Assembly (NCBI RefSeq): GCF_020023735.2 | Contig: NZ_CP076444.2 | Location: forward strand, 1,503,501 to 1,567,500 | Length of the DNA: 64,000 nucleotides | From: Mycoavidus sp. HKI | GTDB lineage: Bacteria; Pseudomonadota; Gammaproteobacteria; Burkholderiales; Burkholderiaceae | Reading direction: 5' to 3' | In this document: one piece after another, positions 10,501 to 21,513 of the stretch | How the letters are laid out: each line of letters opens with the position of its first letter | Numbering within the stretch: the stretch's first letter is position 1 | Made by a program: the position numbers and the translations under genes | Notes under the pieces: model-generated | What the model saw: the letters and a program-made list of their open reading frames with translations, nothing else | Databases searched by the model: none | What the model was told of the DNA's origin: nothing

Positions 10501-11806
10501 TTTTATTCTGAATCGAATCGATCATTAGCGTGACCGTTTTGCCTTGCAGTCCACGTTCGCCGCTTCGAGTATTGGCATTGTTGAGGTTACCGGTTGTCAC
10601 CCGGAGCATGCCGTTCGAATGGATCAAGCCAGCCTGATTGTTGATCTTGCCCGGCACTTGAGCACGCAGTCTGCCAACCGCTTTGATGCTTCCTTTTGAA
10701 TTATTCAAATTGGCGCTGGCGATGGACAAGTCGTTCATGGTGGCAATCTGGCCGCTATTGTTGAGGCGAGCGGAGCCGGTATGCAAGGTCGTGTGGCCAT
10801 GTGCCGTCAGTATCCCTCGGTTGATGAGAGGGCCACGGGTGCTGATGTCTAGCGTGCCTTCATGGCGCACACTGCCTTGTATGGCGCCTTGTGCGGTTTT
10901 AATGCGAGTCGGGCGGCGGCTATCGATCTCGCCGGAATTTTCTAGAAAGCCATTCAGGGTGATTTCAATTTGGCCCGCTTCCATGCCGATATGCCCAGCA
11001 TTTCTAACCCCCACGCCGGTCTCCGTGCCAACCAATTTAATTTTGTTGGCGTACAAACCACCCAGTTCTGCAACATCAATCGCGAGCACGGGCGCCGGAC
11101 TGGCTGGTTGTTGCAATGGGGTCACCACGTCGCCGCTGACTAAATTAGCGCCCGTGATAATTTTTAGCTGATTGGCCTGGAGTTGGTCATTGATCAATAC
11201 AGCTCGCGCAATCAGCTCGGTGTAATCGGCTTTACCCGATTGCAGTCCATCGCCTTGCACGGTAATTAAACCATGTTGTACTCGATAGCCGTCAAGATGG
11301 CCATTCTTGTTGATGATCGGCGTCCCTGTCGTTAAGGTCGCGCGGTGAACATTAATAAAACCGCAGCCCTCGCAGTACAAGCCAGAAGGGTTGGCAATGA
11401 TCACTTGAGCTCGGTCGCCAACCACTGTTAGAGGACCCTTCAAATAACTCGGATGGCTGCTGTTCACTTGGTTTAGGATGGTGCGCGCGGACCTCGCCAG
11501 CAAATGAGGATTCTGGGTGCGATCATTGTTCCAGGCCAGGCCTCTGTCAGCATCGAATTGGCTGTAATCGTTTTTCGATAGCCCTTGATCGTTTGGGATT
11601 TGAATGTTGATCAGGGGTAAACCATCGGGTGTACTAAGAATTGTCGGTCGATGGTGAGGCTCCGCGTTGGGGTCCGCTACAATGCGTGCGACATTCAGGC
11701 TGCGCGCGGCCGCCGCTTGGACGAGCGTTGCCAGCAGCACGGTACAAACGATGCGCGCTAAGTAGTGAAAAGAGATAAAACGTTGTTTGTTAATAATCTG
11801 TGCCAT
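4259..11806 (-). CDS. TpsA/CdiA-like filamentous haemagglutinin exoprotein with toxin-like tail
   Basis: A 2515-residue secreted protein. Residues 1-35 are a signal peptide (hydrophobic ARIVCTVLLATLVQAAAA). Then comes the two-partner-secretion domain with the NPSG motif at 139-142, a CxxC pair at 145/148 and an NVHRATLTTGTP stretch, as recognised by TpsB partners. The long centre is haemagglutinin repeat beta-helix, including three tandem 67-residue units. Later blocks rich in SGLSVGLGG-type sequence resemble the FHA-2 haemagglutinin repeats. A Gly/Ala-rich pretoxin segment (about 2150-2250) and the tail from VFRSGTTGLS (about 2422) form a variable C-terminus. I see no VENN motif. The gene lies 34 nt after its transporter gene and overlaps the putative immunity gene. 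Best read as a contact-dependent inhibitor; a plain adhesin is the alternative. Confidence 0.85.
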   Translation of the reverse strand: MAQIINKQRFISFHYLARIVCTVLLATLVQAAAARSLNVARIVADPNAEPHHRPTILSTPDGLPLINIQIPNDQGLSKNDYSQFDADRGLAWNNDRTQNPHLLARSARTILNQVNSSHPSYLKGPLTVVGDRAQVIIANPSGLYCEGCGFINVHRATLTTGTPIINKNGHLDGYRVQHGLITVQGDGLQSGKADYTELIARAVLINDQLQANQLKIITGANLVSGDVVTPLQQPASPAPVLAIDVAELGGLYANKIKLVGTETGVGVRNAGHIGMEAGQIEITLNGFLENSGEIDSRRPTRIKTAQGAIQGSVRHEGTLDISTRGPLINRGILTAHGHTTLHTGSARLNNSGQIATMNDLSIASANLNNSKGSIKAVGRLRAQVPGKINNQAGLIHSNGMLRVTTGNLNNANTRSGERGLQGKTVTLMIDSIQNKKGVIRANQSLCLDGAKNGVVNNTAGVMYSKGKLRVTTGQLDNTHTHNGARGLAGKTVTLITDSIKNKRGVIRADEFLALDGTERGTVDNPTGLIHSKGTLRMTTGVLNNANTQGSEHGVAGKKITIQADSIDNQLGSIQTDGALTLIGTTQIDNRSGWISSRQAVALQAPERRSPTDKRLSILNTGGTVLAGTKLKVDSHSLNSDGQIHSNGQLDIKLLNDLHNTGKITACGDATLSLTGALHNRQTLDAGHRLTVSAASIDNTSTGEINASQTELVALESLTNRGLINGDETLIQAGKVNNLGTGRIYGDHIAIGATRLDNGAETVHGVTSAANVSARKRLDIGVQSLTNREHGLLGSESDFALGRELDGCHRAIGQAEKLDNSSATLEALGDLNLAVDTLNNTNAPFTLKTVPVGEPSRAIFIQPEGDPNRYPEHHFVWEGWSRAGQYRHQNWEVRRFTKYDVMRTETQSVVNSSDPGKIVAGGDLRLSGHDLNNDKSQFIAGGRITGDLSNLRNIEAEGTRTVQEAGSSQYSTSRYRGRWKNHHTRDWNHPIPYTPADELHTITVPVTKVLEHTHSTRSGAQTPALSRSLEEISIPTPSDIAGHAGTIIRTQIPAITLPNHTLFRHTPKPDSLTLIETDPHFTRSHKKLDAEYMLKRMAQNPAVVQKRLGDGFYEQRLVGEQINQLTGRRFLHNHTNDEVQYRALMEQGLHFADQLKLRPGIALSAAQMAQLTSDIVWPVQREVVLADGAVQKVLVPQVYAYVKEDDLKGDGTLISGRALKLSLRQDMMNEGTMAGRTKVNVDAAEIKNLGGKITGGETTLHARTDLDNHGGALTGDTHLAVRADRDLNLLSTTQQGAKTTGASHFSRTHLDRIASLTSNGSLSASAGRDATFTAAEISNTSPENQTTITAGHNLNLGAFTVGYQENMVRDDNNFLKQGLSDEIGSTIQTVGNLQLAAGHNFTAKAANLTSQQGTLTATAEHNVTIKAGQTQHNFDEGHSHTRRGLLSSSSNATRDTINQTQATGSLLSGNTVRIKSGQNLTVHGSDVVANQQVSLAAEGDIHLTAAQNTASHSHQSQQQKSGLLNGGGIGVTIGSQAQHAQAGELEITHTDSTIASLAGDVTIVSGKDTQLKASGLYAGQDLNVTGQNITLASVHDVLAQSERHTFEQSGLSVGLGGEIVEKARAIYRHMDRASKVNDPRLKAVKQAQAAYAVAQLSSAAVTSGPEGGANGTQGAAGGKSVRLELSVGSSQSEHEAHTIQTTARGSNLVANRRVNIMATGDGHEKSGDLTVKGSQIKGKEVNLAARHDMVFESVANTVHHQSTQNSSGFTAGVGLSVGQQTGLALFASGQVANGHADGQSAQYANSSVIATDTLTLTSGRDATLTGAQLSGQKIKADIGRNLTLTSQQDSDAYHQGQTNLSAGLSGVLGAGGVNGSLGGSQEQVKSHYASVNLPTWLIAGKEGFEIQVGKHTQLNGAQIANAAPSKSVLSTETLGFTDLQNKAQYEARSSGFSASYGGAASAKQNIAANSLANAPSGLGLTGMQGVASSTTQAAISPARIEVRRDQETGQDSTQGLKRDTQNAHQTLQKIFDLQEVQEKIELGRESANLGMQVSGDLANKLAAQNPDSKLWGEGQLGRIGLHAAVAGLGAKMAGGNVGGAIAGTVAGDLAASKVSARVNQAMAGMTNPNAKQTVSNVVTNMLAGTTGAIVGGAVGSQSGALTGAGGALAADKFNRQLHPDEKNIIHEHLAKIYASKHADITEQQAAGRLEVQLERMVNAESGRDGQWDTQAAAYLEAYRYKALYAGVKVGYDQWGDAVPMFGNASGYQRTDSTIFSANPQTIIPPSNLGLQQVSDYVKGIADGIWNTTSHPIDTLAGVGKGLYDIVTRPKEAANRMQAQVGHALDQAGEGNFRLAGEQFGHQVGTTAVTTAVSIRGVTGTIAGVNYAGVKTGLAVPTPYGLAWQSLSPKALALRGPIAKGAPVFRSGTTGLSEAVEAQFWAIENPLTAPNYGLRYGIPKQNIERVNFVERGLVNSGGHFVVRPAPGLQGNTGGAFEVVVPSAGVKAEFFSTIGGKK
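10047..10643 (-). repeat. Three tandem 201-bp repeats inside the TpsA gene
   Basis: Three consecutive 67-residue units start at about 10643, 10442 and 10241 on the minus strand. They share the pattern VNNxxGxxxSxGxLRVTTG, then a second half with GKTVTLxxDSIxNKxGVIRA. The DNA copies are spaced 201 bp apart (for example GTTGTCA/GGTTACG/GTTGTCA at about 10191, 10392 and 10593). The third unit is more diverged. Such in-frame repeats extend the beta-helical shaft and can change copy number by recombination. Confidence 0.8.
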
Positions 11807-11840
11807 CGGACGGCCCCACTTAACGCGATGTGATAATTGA

Positions 11841-13634
11841 TTAAAATGAATAGCTCGCGCTAAATCCCGCTGTTACATTGGCCGTGTCAAACACCTCTGG
11901 CTTTTTAAAAGGCCGGCCTGCAAATACATCGTATTGCACATTTTTGAAGCCACCGCGTAGCCCAATGACACCGCCCGCTAGCCGACTACCTGGCAAAAAT
12001 TCCGTCGACGGGCCGCCCAGTTGGCCATAATCCACCCCAACATATAATTCTTGGCCGCTTGAGCCTAATGCCAAGCCTAAATCATTGCGGATCAGCCAAC
12101 CCCGCTCGGCTAATAAAGTCAGTTCGCCATCAAAGCCGCGCACCGTATAGCGCCCGCCTAGCGAGAAGCGGTCTTGCGGGATCAGTGGGGTGCGCTGCCA
12201 TTGCGCGCGCCAAACACCGTTGTAGCGGATTTTTTGGCGCGCCAGCGTGAACGGCATATCGAGAGCAACCTCGGCGCTAAAAAACTTGGGGTAAGAGGTG
12301 CCTTCGCCAGACTCTGCTTCGGCAGCAAGCAGCGCATTTAAAGCACCGGTGCCACGTTGATGCGCAACCTGGATGGCGAGTGCACCGCGGCCAATATATT
12401 CTCGATGAGCGAGAGCCAACTCCCATCCAGCCAAGCGGCGGCGATGATGATCGAGCTCGGTGCCCTCTATAAAACTGCTTGATTCCTTGAAATACCCCCG
12501 TAACGAGGCGGTCAGCTTGCGCGACGCATCGCGATAAAGCAAACGTGACAATTTAATTTCATTGTTTTGGCTCGCACCGCTATACATATAGTTCTCATAC
12601 GGGCCGGCCACCGTCTGTTGGTAACCATATCGACTAGCGGTCAAGCCTAACAGCCAATAACCCAACGGCACGGAGTAATGAATCGTATGGCCGCGCGTGC
12701 CTTTAGGGCCTGCTCCGCCGCCCCTTAAGCCTTGGCTAAAACTCACATAAAACAAATCATTTAGCGTCCACCAGTGATCCACCGAAATCGACACATTGCC
12801 CTGATATTTGCCCGTTGCTTTGCTGCCTGCATCATCTGCTGAGAGTGTTAGACGCAGCGGCAAACTCTGCTGCCAGTCGATCATCAGATCGCTTTCTCCA
12901 GGCTGAGCATCCGCTTGGGCCGCAGGGGTAATATCGATATTGGCCTCGACCGTTGGCACGCGCTTAAAATTCTCTAGACTTTGCTCAATGTCACGCAAAT
13001 TCAATAAATCGCCTGCTTTGATGGGCACGGCATTCCATTGCGTCGCGCGCCCCGCTGTTTTTGCGGTAAAACGAATCGTGTGCAGGCGGCCGGGAATGAC
13101 CGTGAGTGTGAGAACGCCGCTTTTAAGATCTTGCGGTTCAGCCAGTACGCGAGTCGTGACATAGCCTCGCTCAATTAAGGCGTTTTGCACTCTTTTCATC
13201 ACTAGATTGATCCCCTGTGCGCCTAAGCAGCGGCCGCTGGTCGGATCATCTGGTCGATTCGCCGCTTGCAGCGCCCAGGCGAAGCGGTGGCTTTCCTCTC
13301 CTTTTAAGACAATCAGCTCAATTGGAAAACAGGGCGTTTCAGAAGTAGGAAGCTTGCATGACAACTCTGCCGCCTTGGCTTTGTCTTCATTTGATAGACG
13401 CACATCAGGCGTATGCTCTTGTTGTTGGCGCAATATACGCTCGTGCTCTTGCTGGCGCAGCAGTCCTTGTGTGTCTTTGCCTGTGAGAACTTTGTCTTTG
13501 AGTGCTGATGTAGGCAAAGCTTGGGCATATAGATCAGGTGCGAAACCGCCTATCAACAGCAATGCCGCGTAGAAAAAAATAGGGAGCATCCAAGCCTTGT
13601 ATGGTCTGCGCGGAGGATCCATGGGACACACCAT
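11841..13634 (-). CDS. TpsB/CdiB-family outer-membrane transporter (ShlB/FhaC/HecB)
   Basis: Two-partner-secretion Omp85-type pore that exports the adjacent exoprotein. After a signal peptide (AWMLPIFFYAALLLIGG ... LYAQA) there is a Gln/Glu-rich helix-linker, then POTRA domains (PCFPIELIVLKGEE; RGYVTTRVLAEPQDLKSGVL, TLTVIPGRL). A 16-strand beta-barrel follows and includes RFSLGGRYTVRGFDGE, the conserved VRGF loop motif that plugs the channel in FhaC. It ends in the aromatic SASYSF of outer-membrane proteins. The frame can be extended to a TTG at 13700, but that puts a promoter-like TTGACA inside the gene, so I prefer ATG 13634 (or ATG 13622). Gene order B-A-I is that of the E. coli-type CDI loci. 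Confidence 0.93.
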   Translation of the reverse strand: MVCPMDPPRRPYKAWMLPIFFYAALLLIGGFAPDLYAQALPTSALKDKVLTGKDTQGLLRQQEHERILRQQQEHTPDVRLSNEDKAKAAELSCKLPTSETPCFPIELIVLKGEESHRFAWALQAANRPDDPTSGRCLGAQGINLVMKRVQNALIERGYVTTRVLAEPQDLKSGVLTLTVIPGRLHTIRFTAKTAGRATQWNAVPIKAGDLLNLRDIEQSLENFKRVPTVEANIDITPAAQADAQPGESDLMIDWQQSLPLRLTLSADDAGSKATGKYQGNVSISVDHWWTLNDLFYVSFSQGLRGGGAGPKGTRGHTIHYSVPLGYWLLGLTASRYGYQQTVAGPYENYMYSGASQNNEIKLSRLLYRDASRKLTASLRGYFKESSSFIEGTELDHHRRRLAGWELALAHREYIGRGALAIQVAHQRGTGALNALLAAEAESGEGTSYPKFFSAEVALDMPFTLARQKIRYNGVWRAQWQRTPLIPQDRFSLGGRYTVRGFDGELTLLAERGWLIRNDLGLALGSSGQELYVGVDYGQLGGPSTEFLPGSRLAGGVIGLRGGFKNVQYDVFAGRPFKKPEVFDTANVTAGFSASYSF

Positions 13635-13685
13635 TTTTATTTGTAATAAAAAAGCGAGAGTATACACGCTACAGCAGCCTATAAG

Positions 13686-13691
13686 TGTCAA
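13686..13691 (-). promoter_or_regulatory. Possible -35 box for the tpsBA operon
   Basis: Read on the minus strand, TTGACA at 13691-13686 is followed by TATACT (spacing 21) or TGTATA (spacing 19), upstream of ATG 13634. The spacing is longer than ideal, so this is only a candidate. No clear Shine-Dalgarno sequence is visible before 13634 or 13622. Confidence 0.3.
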
Positions 13692-13884
13692 TTTTGCCAA
13701 AACAGAATAAACACATTTTCTTTAATTTAATTGGCTTAACTGCAAGGAAATGTTGATTTTTGGGTATTTTGATTGAGTCAATCATACACAAGATATTCTA
13801 GCAATTTGTGGCGACAAAATCTAAAAATATGATCTGATTGACCGGTTGATTATAGTAAGGGGCCGCCTGACCCCAAAGCGTTTT

Positions 13885-15228
<1,344 letters not shown>

Positions 15229-15251
15229 TTAGGTTTTAACGGATGCTGCGC

Positions 15252-16574
15252 TTATGTTTTTGGGTTAACGCCATGTTCAGCGCGCCAAGCTACATCAAGC
15301 TCATCTAGCCGCTTAAGTTTTTCAGCAATCTTGGCTTCAAGGCCACGAGGCGTTGGTTGATACCAATTAGGGTTGGTGATGCCATCCGGCAAATATTGCT
15401 CTCCGGCCGCGTAAGCATCCGGCTCATCATGCGCATAGCGATATTCATGCCCGTAGCCGAGTTCTTTCATCAGCTTGGTTGGAGCATTGCGCAGATGAAC
15501 CGGGACTGCACGGGATGAGTCTTTGCTCACAAATTTGCGCGCTGCATTGTAGGCGCAATAGCCAGCATTCGATTTTGGGGCTGCGGCAAGGTAGAGTATG
15601 GCTTGTGCCAGAGCGAGCTCACCCTCTGGCGAACCAAGCCGCTCATAGGTCTGCGCCGCATCCAGCGCGATGCCCACGGCGCGCGGATCGGCCAGGCCGA
15701 TATCCTCCCAAGCCATACGAATGATTCGCCGTGCCAAATAATGCGGATCTGTACCACCATCTAGCATACGGCAAAGCCAATATAGTGCTGCGTCTGGATG
15801 GCTGCCGCGCACCGCTTTATGGAGTGCGCTAATTTGGTCATAAAAAGCCTCACCGCCTTTATCGAAGCGACGCAGATTTTCTGCCAGTGCGCTGCCCAGT
15901 AGTGCTTCGTCAATTTCATTTGTCTGCTTAAGGACTGCTGCGCGGGCGGCGATTTCCAGATTATTCAGCAGCTTGCGAGCGTCGCCATCGGCTGTTTCAA
16001 TTAGTATTGCGCATGCCTGTGCAGTCAATGAAATACCACCAAGCGCAGCGCTTGCACGCTTTAGCAAATCCTCTAACTCACTCGCGTTAAGGCTGGTGAG
16101 CACATAAACGGCTGCGCGCGAGAGTAGTGCGCTGTTTAACTCAAATGACGGGTTTTCAGTGGTAGCGCCGATAAAAATAAAAAGGCCCGCTTCAACGTGT
16201 GGCAGAAATGCGTCTTGCTGGCTTTTATTGAAGCGATGCACTTCATCGACAAAAACCAGCGTTTGACGACCATGCGCCTGATACATACGCGCCATTTCAA
16301 CCGCTTCTCGAATCTCTTTGACCCCTGCTAAGACGGCAGAAAGAGCAATAAACTCGGCTTTAAAAGCATCTGCCATAAGTCGTGCAAGCGTGGTTTTGCC
16401 CACACCGGGCGGCCCCCATAAGATCATCGAATGCGGCTGGCCCAACTCAAAGGCGACCCGCAATGGCTTGCCTGGCCCAAGCAAATGCTTTTGGCCAATC
16501 ACCTCATCGATCACTTTGGGCCGCAACCGCTCAGCCAGCGGTGCGGCTGGAGAAGAATCATCGGCAAACAACAT
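15252..16574 (-). CDS. rarA: Replication-associated recombination protein A (RarA/MgsA)
   Basis: AAA+ ATPase of the clamp-loader clade that acts at stalled replication forks. At 440 residues it is a standard length. The Walker A motif GPPGVGKT is at 54-61, the Walker B FVDEVHRF at 108-115, and sensor 1 is [13 protein letters not shown]. The C-terminal tetramerisation region includes [15 protein letters not shown] and [16 protein letters not shown], as in MgsA. It lies between lolA (48 nt upstream) and serS. Confidence 0.97.
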   Translation of the reverse strand: MLFADDSSPAAPLAERLRPKVIDEVIGQKHLLGPGKPLRVAFELGQPHSMILWGPPGVGKTTLARLMADAFKAEFIALSAVLAGVKEIREAVEMARMYQAHGRQTLVFVDEVHRFNKSQQDAFLPHVEAGLFIFIGATTENPSFELNSALLSRAAVYVLTSLNASELEDLLKRASAALGGISLTAQACAILIETADGDARKLLNNLEIAARAAVLKQTNEIDEALLGSALAENLRRFDKGGEAFYDQISALHKAVRGSHPDAALYWLCRMLDGGTDPHYLARRIIRMAWEDIGLADPRAVGIALDAAQTYERLGSPEGELALAQAILYLAAAPKSNAGYCAYNAARKFVSKDSSRAVPVHLRNAPTKLMKELGYGHEYRYAHDEPDAYAAGEQYLPDGITNPNWYQPTPRGLEAKIAEKLKRLDELDVAWRAEHGVNPKT

Positions 16575-16622
16575 GGGCCGCTTTTCTATTTTTGCAAGAC
16601 GTGGGATAAAACACGCTAACGC

Positions 16623-17342
16623 TCATCCCTGAATCACATCGACGCCTTTCGGTACGGTGAATTTGAAACGATCAGGAGGCACTGTCGGATTTTTCTTCAT
16701 ATCCGTAAAAACCAATAAAGTGACATTGCCGAATAGATCAAACAATTTCATAGCCTCGAGATTCCCGCCTCTAAATCCAATAATGACACGCTGAAATTGC
16801 GTATCGGCCGCTTTCGGCTTGAGCTCAAGCCAGTCTAGCCCTGCTTGTTTACCAATATCGCGCAGTCTGAAATTCCGATTAAGATCGTTGCTGCCAAATA
16901 AAATCGCTGCTGGGCTGACGCCTAGCATACGGTCAAGCTTACGCTTGATGACTTGCTTGAGCTCTTTATCGTAGATATAAAAATATTCGCCATCAGACTG
17001 CAGAACTTGGCGGGAAGGCTCTTCATAAGTCCAGATAAATTTACCCGGCCGCTCGAATAAGAAAAAACCACTGGATTTACCACTTTCTTCCTGCGGCCAT
17101 GTACCCTGGTCAGGGAGGTCTTTCATTTTCTTTGGGTCAGTTTTAATCTGCCGCTGAACAAAACGGCCTTTTGCCGTTTGCACTTGCGCAACAAAATTAT
17201 TCAGCTGCTCAGTCGCATTAGTGTAGGTAGATCCACCGGCGTACGCAGGTGGTGCAAGGCTTGCCGCTGTGAACGCCGAGACCGCTAGCCCTCTCGTTAG
17301 CCAAAGTCTAAAATTCAATAAAGTTACTGTTTTAAGCTTCAT
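16623..17342 (-). CDS. lolA: Outer-membrane lipoprotein carrier protein LolA
   Basis: Periplasmic chaperone that takes lipoproteins from LolCDE to LolB. The 239-residue precursor has a signal peptide (RGLAVSAFTAASLAPPAYA), then the LolA beta-fold with FVAQVQTAKGRFVQRQ, GFFLFERPGKFIWTYEEPSR and QVLQSDGEYFYIYDKELKQV. An internal segment of roughly 15 residues, PKKMKDLPDQGTWPQEESGK, is longer than in E. coli LolA, as in other Burkholderiales. It starts 12 nt after ftsK, so the two are probably cotranscribed. Confidence 0.95.
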   Translation of the reverse strand: MKLKTVTLLNFRLWLTRGLAVSAFTAASLAPPAYAGGSTYTNATEQLNNFVAQVQTAKGRFVQRQIKTDPKKMKDLPDQGTWPQEESGKSSGFFLFERPGKFIWTYEEPSRQVLQSDGEYFYIYDKELKQVIKRKLDRMLGVSPAAILFGSNDLNRNFRLRDIGKQAGLDWLELKPKAADTQFQRVIIGFRGGNLEAMKLFDLFGNVTLLVFTDMKKNPTVPPDRFKFTVPKGVDVIQG

Positions 17343-17354
17343 CTCTTACCTCTT

Positions 17355-19727
17355 CTAGTTCGGGTCACGATTGGGCACCAGAATTTCACGGTTACCATTT
17401 GCTGCCATTGCCGATATTAACCCTGCTTGCTCCATTTGTTCAAGCAACCGGGCTGCACGATTATAGCCAATTCGCAAATGGCGCTGTACCAGCGAAATAG
17501 AGGCACGTCGGTGTTTGGTGACAATTTCAACGGCTTGATCATAGAGTGGATCGGCTTCAGCGTTTTGCCCACTGCCATTGGTATTGCCCAGTCCTTCATC
17601 AATCTCACTATTGCTACCTCCTTCTAGAATACCTTCAATATAGTTCGGTTCGCCCTGCTGTTTCAGTTTTTCGACCACCCGATGCACTTCTTCATCAGAA
17701 ACAAAAGCGCCATGTACACGAACCGGCAAACCTGAGCCAGGCGGCAGATAAAGCATATCGCCCATGCCCAATAGCGATTCAGCGCCTTGCTGATCCAAGA
17801 TTGTGCGCGAGTCGATTTTCGATGAAACTTGAAAGGCAATGCGGGTTGGCACATTGGCTTTAATCAATCCGGTGATGACATCAACCGATGGCCGTTGCGT
17901 CGCAAGAATTAGGTGAATCCCTGCCGCTCTCGCTTTTTGTGCAATCCGTGCAATCAATTCTTCCACTTTTTTACCCACTACCATCATGAGATCGGCCAAC
18001 TCATCAATCACCACGACAATATGTGGCAGCCGCTCAAGCGGTTCGGGCATATCTGGCGTTAGGCTAAATGGATTCGGGATGGTTTCTTCGCGCTTGTGCG
18101 CCTCATCAAGCTTATGGTTATAACCACTGAGATTACGCACCCCAAGCTTACTCATTAATTTATAACGGCGCTCCATTTCAGCAACCGTCCAGTTTAAAGC
18201 ATGGCCTGCTTGCCGCATATCGATCACCACCGGACACAACAGATGCGGCACGCCATCGTAAACGCTCATCTCAAGCATCTTTGGATCGATCAAAATCATC
18301 CTAACTTGCTCAGCTGTTGCCTTATAAAGCAACGATAAAATCATGGCGTTAATGCCGACCGATTTACCCGATCCAGTCGTACCTGCCACCAGCAGATGCG
18401 GCATTTTGGCTAAATCAGCGACGATCGGCTTGCCGCTGATATCTTTACCTAGTGCAATGGTCAGCATCGAAGCTGCGGCTGCATAAGCTTCGGAACCTAA
18501 AATTTCAGACAAGCGGACTGTTTGCCGGCGCAAATTGGGTAGTTCAAGGCCCATACAGTTTTTGCCTGGAATGGTCTCGACCACGCGAATTGACACTAAC
18601 GAGAGCGAACGCGCTAAATCCTTCGCCAGGTTAACCACCTGACTACCCTTCACGCCGATAGCTGGCTCAACTTCATAGCGGGTAATAACGGGTCCTGGAT
18701 AAGCCGCAATCACGCTGACTTCAACTCCAAAATCCTTTAATTTTTTTTCGATCAAACGTGAAGTAAATTCAAGCGTGTCAGCCGACACAGTTTCTTGTGT
18801 AGCCAAAGGTGCATCAAGCAACGCAAGCGGTGGCAAAATACTATCAGGCAAGTCATGAAAAAGCGTTTGCTGTTTTTCTTTTTCAATCCGCTCAGATTTA
18901 ACTACAGCGCTCGCTGCCGGCACAATACGCACAGGCTCGTGTTCTTCAACCCGCACACGGTCCTGTTCGAGCTTGCCTTCACGGCGTATCGCAGCAGCCT
19001 CGCCGACTTTGCGATCACGTCGTGCTTCATAGTGCATTTGAATGAACATCAGCGCGGCGACGATCCCATCGCCAGTGCGCTCAGCAACATTTAACCAAGA
19101 AAAACGAAAGAAAAGGGAGACCCCAATCGCCAGCAGTAACAAAAGGGCCAGCGTGCCGCCCGTGAAGCCTAAAGCGTGCAATACTTGCGCTGCCACAGCA
19201 TCCCCCAGGACGCCACCTGGTGCACGCGGCAAGCTAGTTGATAAGGACCACAGCCGCATTGCCTCAAGACCAACACTGGCAATCAATATCAAAGCAAAAG
19301 AAAATAATTCAATCAGCCAACTGCCCTCTTGCAGCAGCCCATGTTCTTGCTGTATGTCTGCCGGACGGCGTTCAGCACGGGCTGGCGGGCTCTTACTTAG
19401 ATCATCAGCTTGCCCATCGGCCGGCGCTATGCGCCAGTAACCCAATACCACGCGGCGCCCGAGCCATACGGCCCACCAATAGGCTGAGAAACCGAAGAGC
19501 AAGAGCAAAATATCAGCCGTCCATGCGCCTACGCGCCCCCCCCAGTTTGCAATACCGTTAGCTTGCACCGCATGCGTCCAGCTCGGATCAAGCGGGCTAT
19601 AGCTAAGCAGCACCATGAATAAAAAGAATACACCTGCAAGCTGCAGCAGCCAACGAATTTCAACAACAAGGTGTGAGATCCTGCGCGGCAACGCTTGTGC
19701 GCTATAAGAGAAAGGAGATTTCGCCAT
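17355..19727 (-). CDS. ftsK: DNA translocase FtsK
   Basis: Septal DNA pump that moves chromosome ends and activates XerCD dimer resolution. I place the start at ATG 19727 ([16 protein letters not shown]), which matches Burkholderia FtsK starts; a GTG 42 nt upstream would add 14 residues. Four membrane segments lie in the first ~220 residues, followed by a short charged linker, far shorter than in E. coli. The motor follows, with Walker A GTTGSGKS at about 463-470 of the longer form and Walker [12 protein letters not shown]. The C-terminal winged-helix gamma domain ([20 protein letters not shown]) reads KOPS. The product is about 790 residues. Confidence 0.97.
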   Translation of the reverse strand: MAKSPFSYSAQALPRRISHLVVEIRWLLQLAGVFFLFMVLLSYSPLDPSWTHAVQANGIANWGGRVGAWTADILLLLFGFSAYWWAVWLGRRVVLGYWRIAPADGQADDLSKSPPARAERRPADIQQEHGLLQEGSWLIELFSFALILIASVGLEAMRLWSLSTSLPRAPGGVLGDAVAAQVLHALGFTGGTLALLLLLAIGVSLFFRFSWLNVAERTGDGIVAALMFIQMHYEARRDRKVGEAAAIRREGKLEQDRVRVEEHEPVRIVPAASAVVKSERIEKEKQQTLFHDLPDSILPPLALLDAPLATQETVSADTLEFTSRLIEKKLKDFGVEVSVIAAYPGPVITRYEVEPAIGVKGSQVVNLAKDLARSLSLVSIRVVETIPGKNCMGLELPNLRRQTVRLSEILGSEAYAAAASMLTIALGKDISGKPIVADLAKMPHLLVAGTTGSGKSVGINAMILSLLYKATAEQVRMILIDPKMLEMSVYDGVPHLLCPVVIDMRQAGHALNWTVAEMERRYKLMSKLGVRNLSGYNHKLDEAHKREETIPNPFSLTPDMPEPLERLPHIVVVIDELADLMMVVGKKVEELIARIAQKARAAGIHLILATQRPSVDVITGLIKANVPTRIAFQVSSKIDSRTILDQQGAESLLGMGDMLYLPPGSGLPVRVHGAFVSDEEVHRVVEKLKQQGEPNYIEGILEGGSNSEIDEGLGNTNGSGQNAEADPLYDQAVEIVTKHRRASISLVQRHLRIGYNRAARLLEQMEQAGLISAMAANGNREILVPNRDPN

Positions 19728-19886
19728 GAACCAATATGTGCTATGTGCTGCCCGGGGGACAGGCCCCACTGAATTAAGCTAGTTTAGCCTAAACTGTCAC
19801 ACGCGGACCGCAGCGCCGACCATCGATACGGCGCTTTACAGTCATGAACGCGCACGATAGCTCAAACCCGCACGCCTAAACAAACA

Positions 19887-20893
<1,007 letters not shown>

Positions 20894-21113
20894 GGTGATT
20901 TATTCTGAGCCAAGCTCTGCCTGTTGAGCAGCAGCGGCAAAACCGGTGACTTAGATTTCGTCCAAAATCACCCCTGACCCTTTTTAATCCTGTATCTCAT
21001 GCCGACAAAATGCGGAGCCCCCAAAAATGGAGGCGAGATTGAGAATTAATGGTGCGGCATAGAATTAAAATATTTACCGCCGCCCGCAGGCACACGACCA
21101 CATCTTATGACTT

Positions 21114-21506
21114 TTGATATATATCAAAACAAAGGCGGAGCGAATACAGTATAGGAATTATTCACTCGCTCTATTTCCAAAAAATTCCGATGACAAAGAT
21201 GGGGGATTAACTTTACCCAAAGAGTTTGAAATTCGCTACAATAGTTCAATCAAACAACTGGAAGGAGAACATAACGTGCGATATATAACGAGTGTAGAGC
21301 GTATTGGCAGAGAGCAAGGTCTTGAAGAAGGTATACAACAAGGTCTACAGCAAGGCCAATCTACTTTATTGAAAACTCTGCTAGAAAGTAAGTTTGGTAC
21401 TTTAACCGAACCCTATCAACAGCGCCTCAATACAGCGAATGTGAATACTTTATGCCAATGGGGCAAACGTATTTTCTCTGCGCAAACGCTTGACGAAGTT
21501 TTTTGA
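21114..21506 (+). pseudogene. C-terminal remnant of an Rpn-family nuclease/transposase-like protein
   Basis: A 130-residue frame starting at TTG with a stop directly upstream. Its second half, VRYITSVERIGREQGLEEGI, then QQGLQQGQSTLLKTLLESKFG and a final QWGKRIFSAQTLDEVF, is the typical tail of Rpn/PD-(D/E)XK family proteins (recombination-promoting nuclease, 'putative transposase'), which normally run about 300 residues. The N-terminal nuclease domain with its D...ExK residues is absent. The preceding 200 nt between trxB and this frame has no readable continuation. A dead fragment, in a spacer between convergent housekeeping genes. Confidence 0.7.
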
Positions 21507-21513
21507 AAGACAT

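Noticed and set aside
10683-11171. 162-residue plus-strand frame opposite the TPS domain
   Set aside because: Antisense to the NPSG-containing secretion domain. No ribosome-binding site or recognisable family.
13845-13884. Terminator after serS
   Set aside because: A GGGG/CCCC pairing is present downstream of serS but the stem is only four pairs and no T tract follows.
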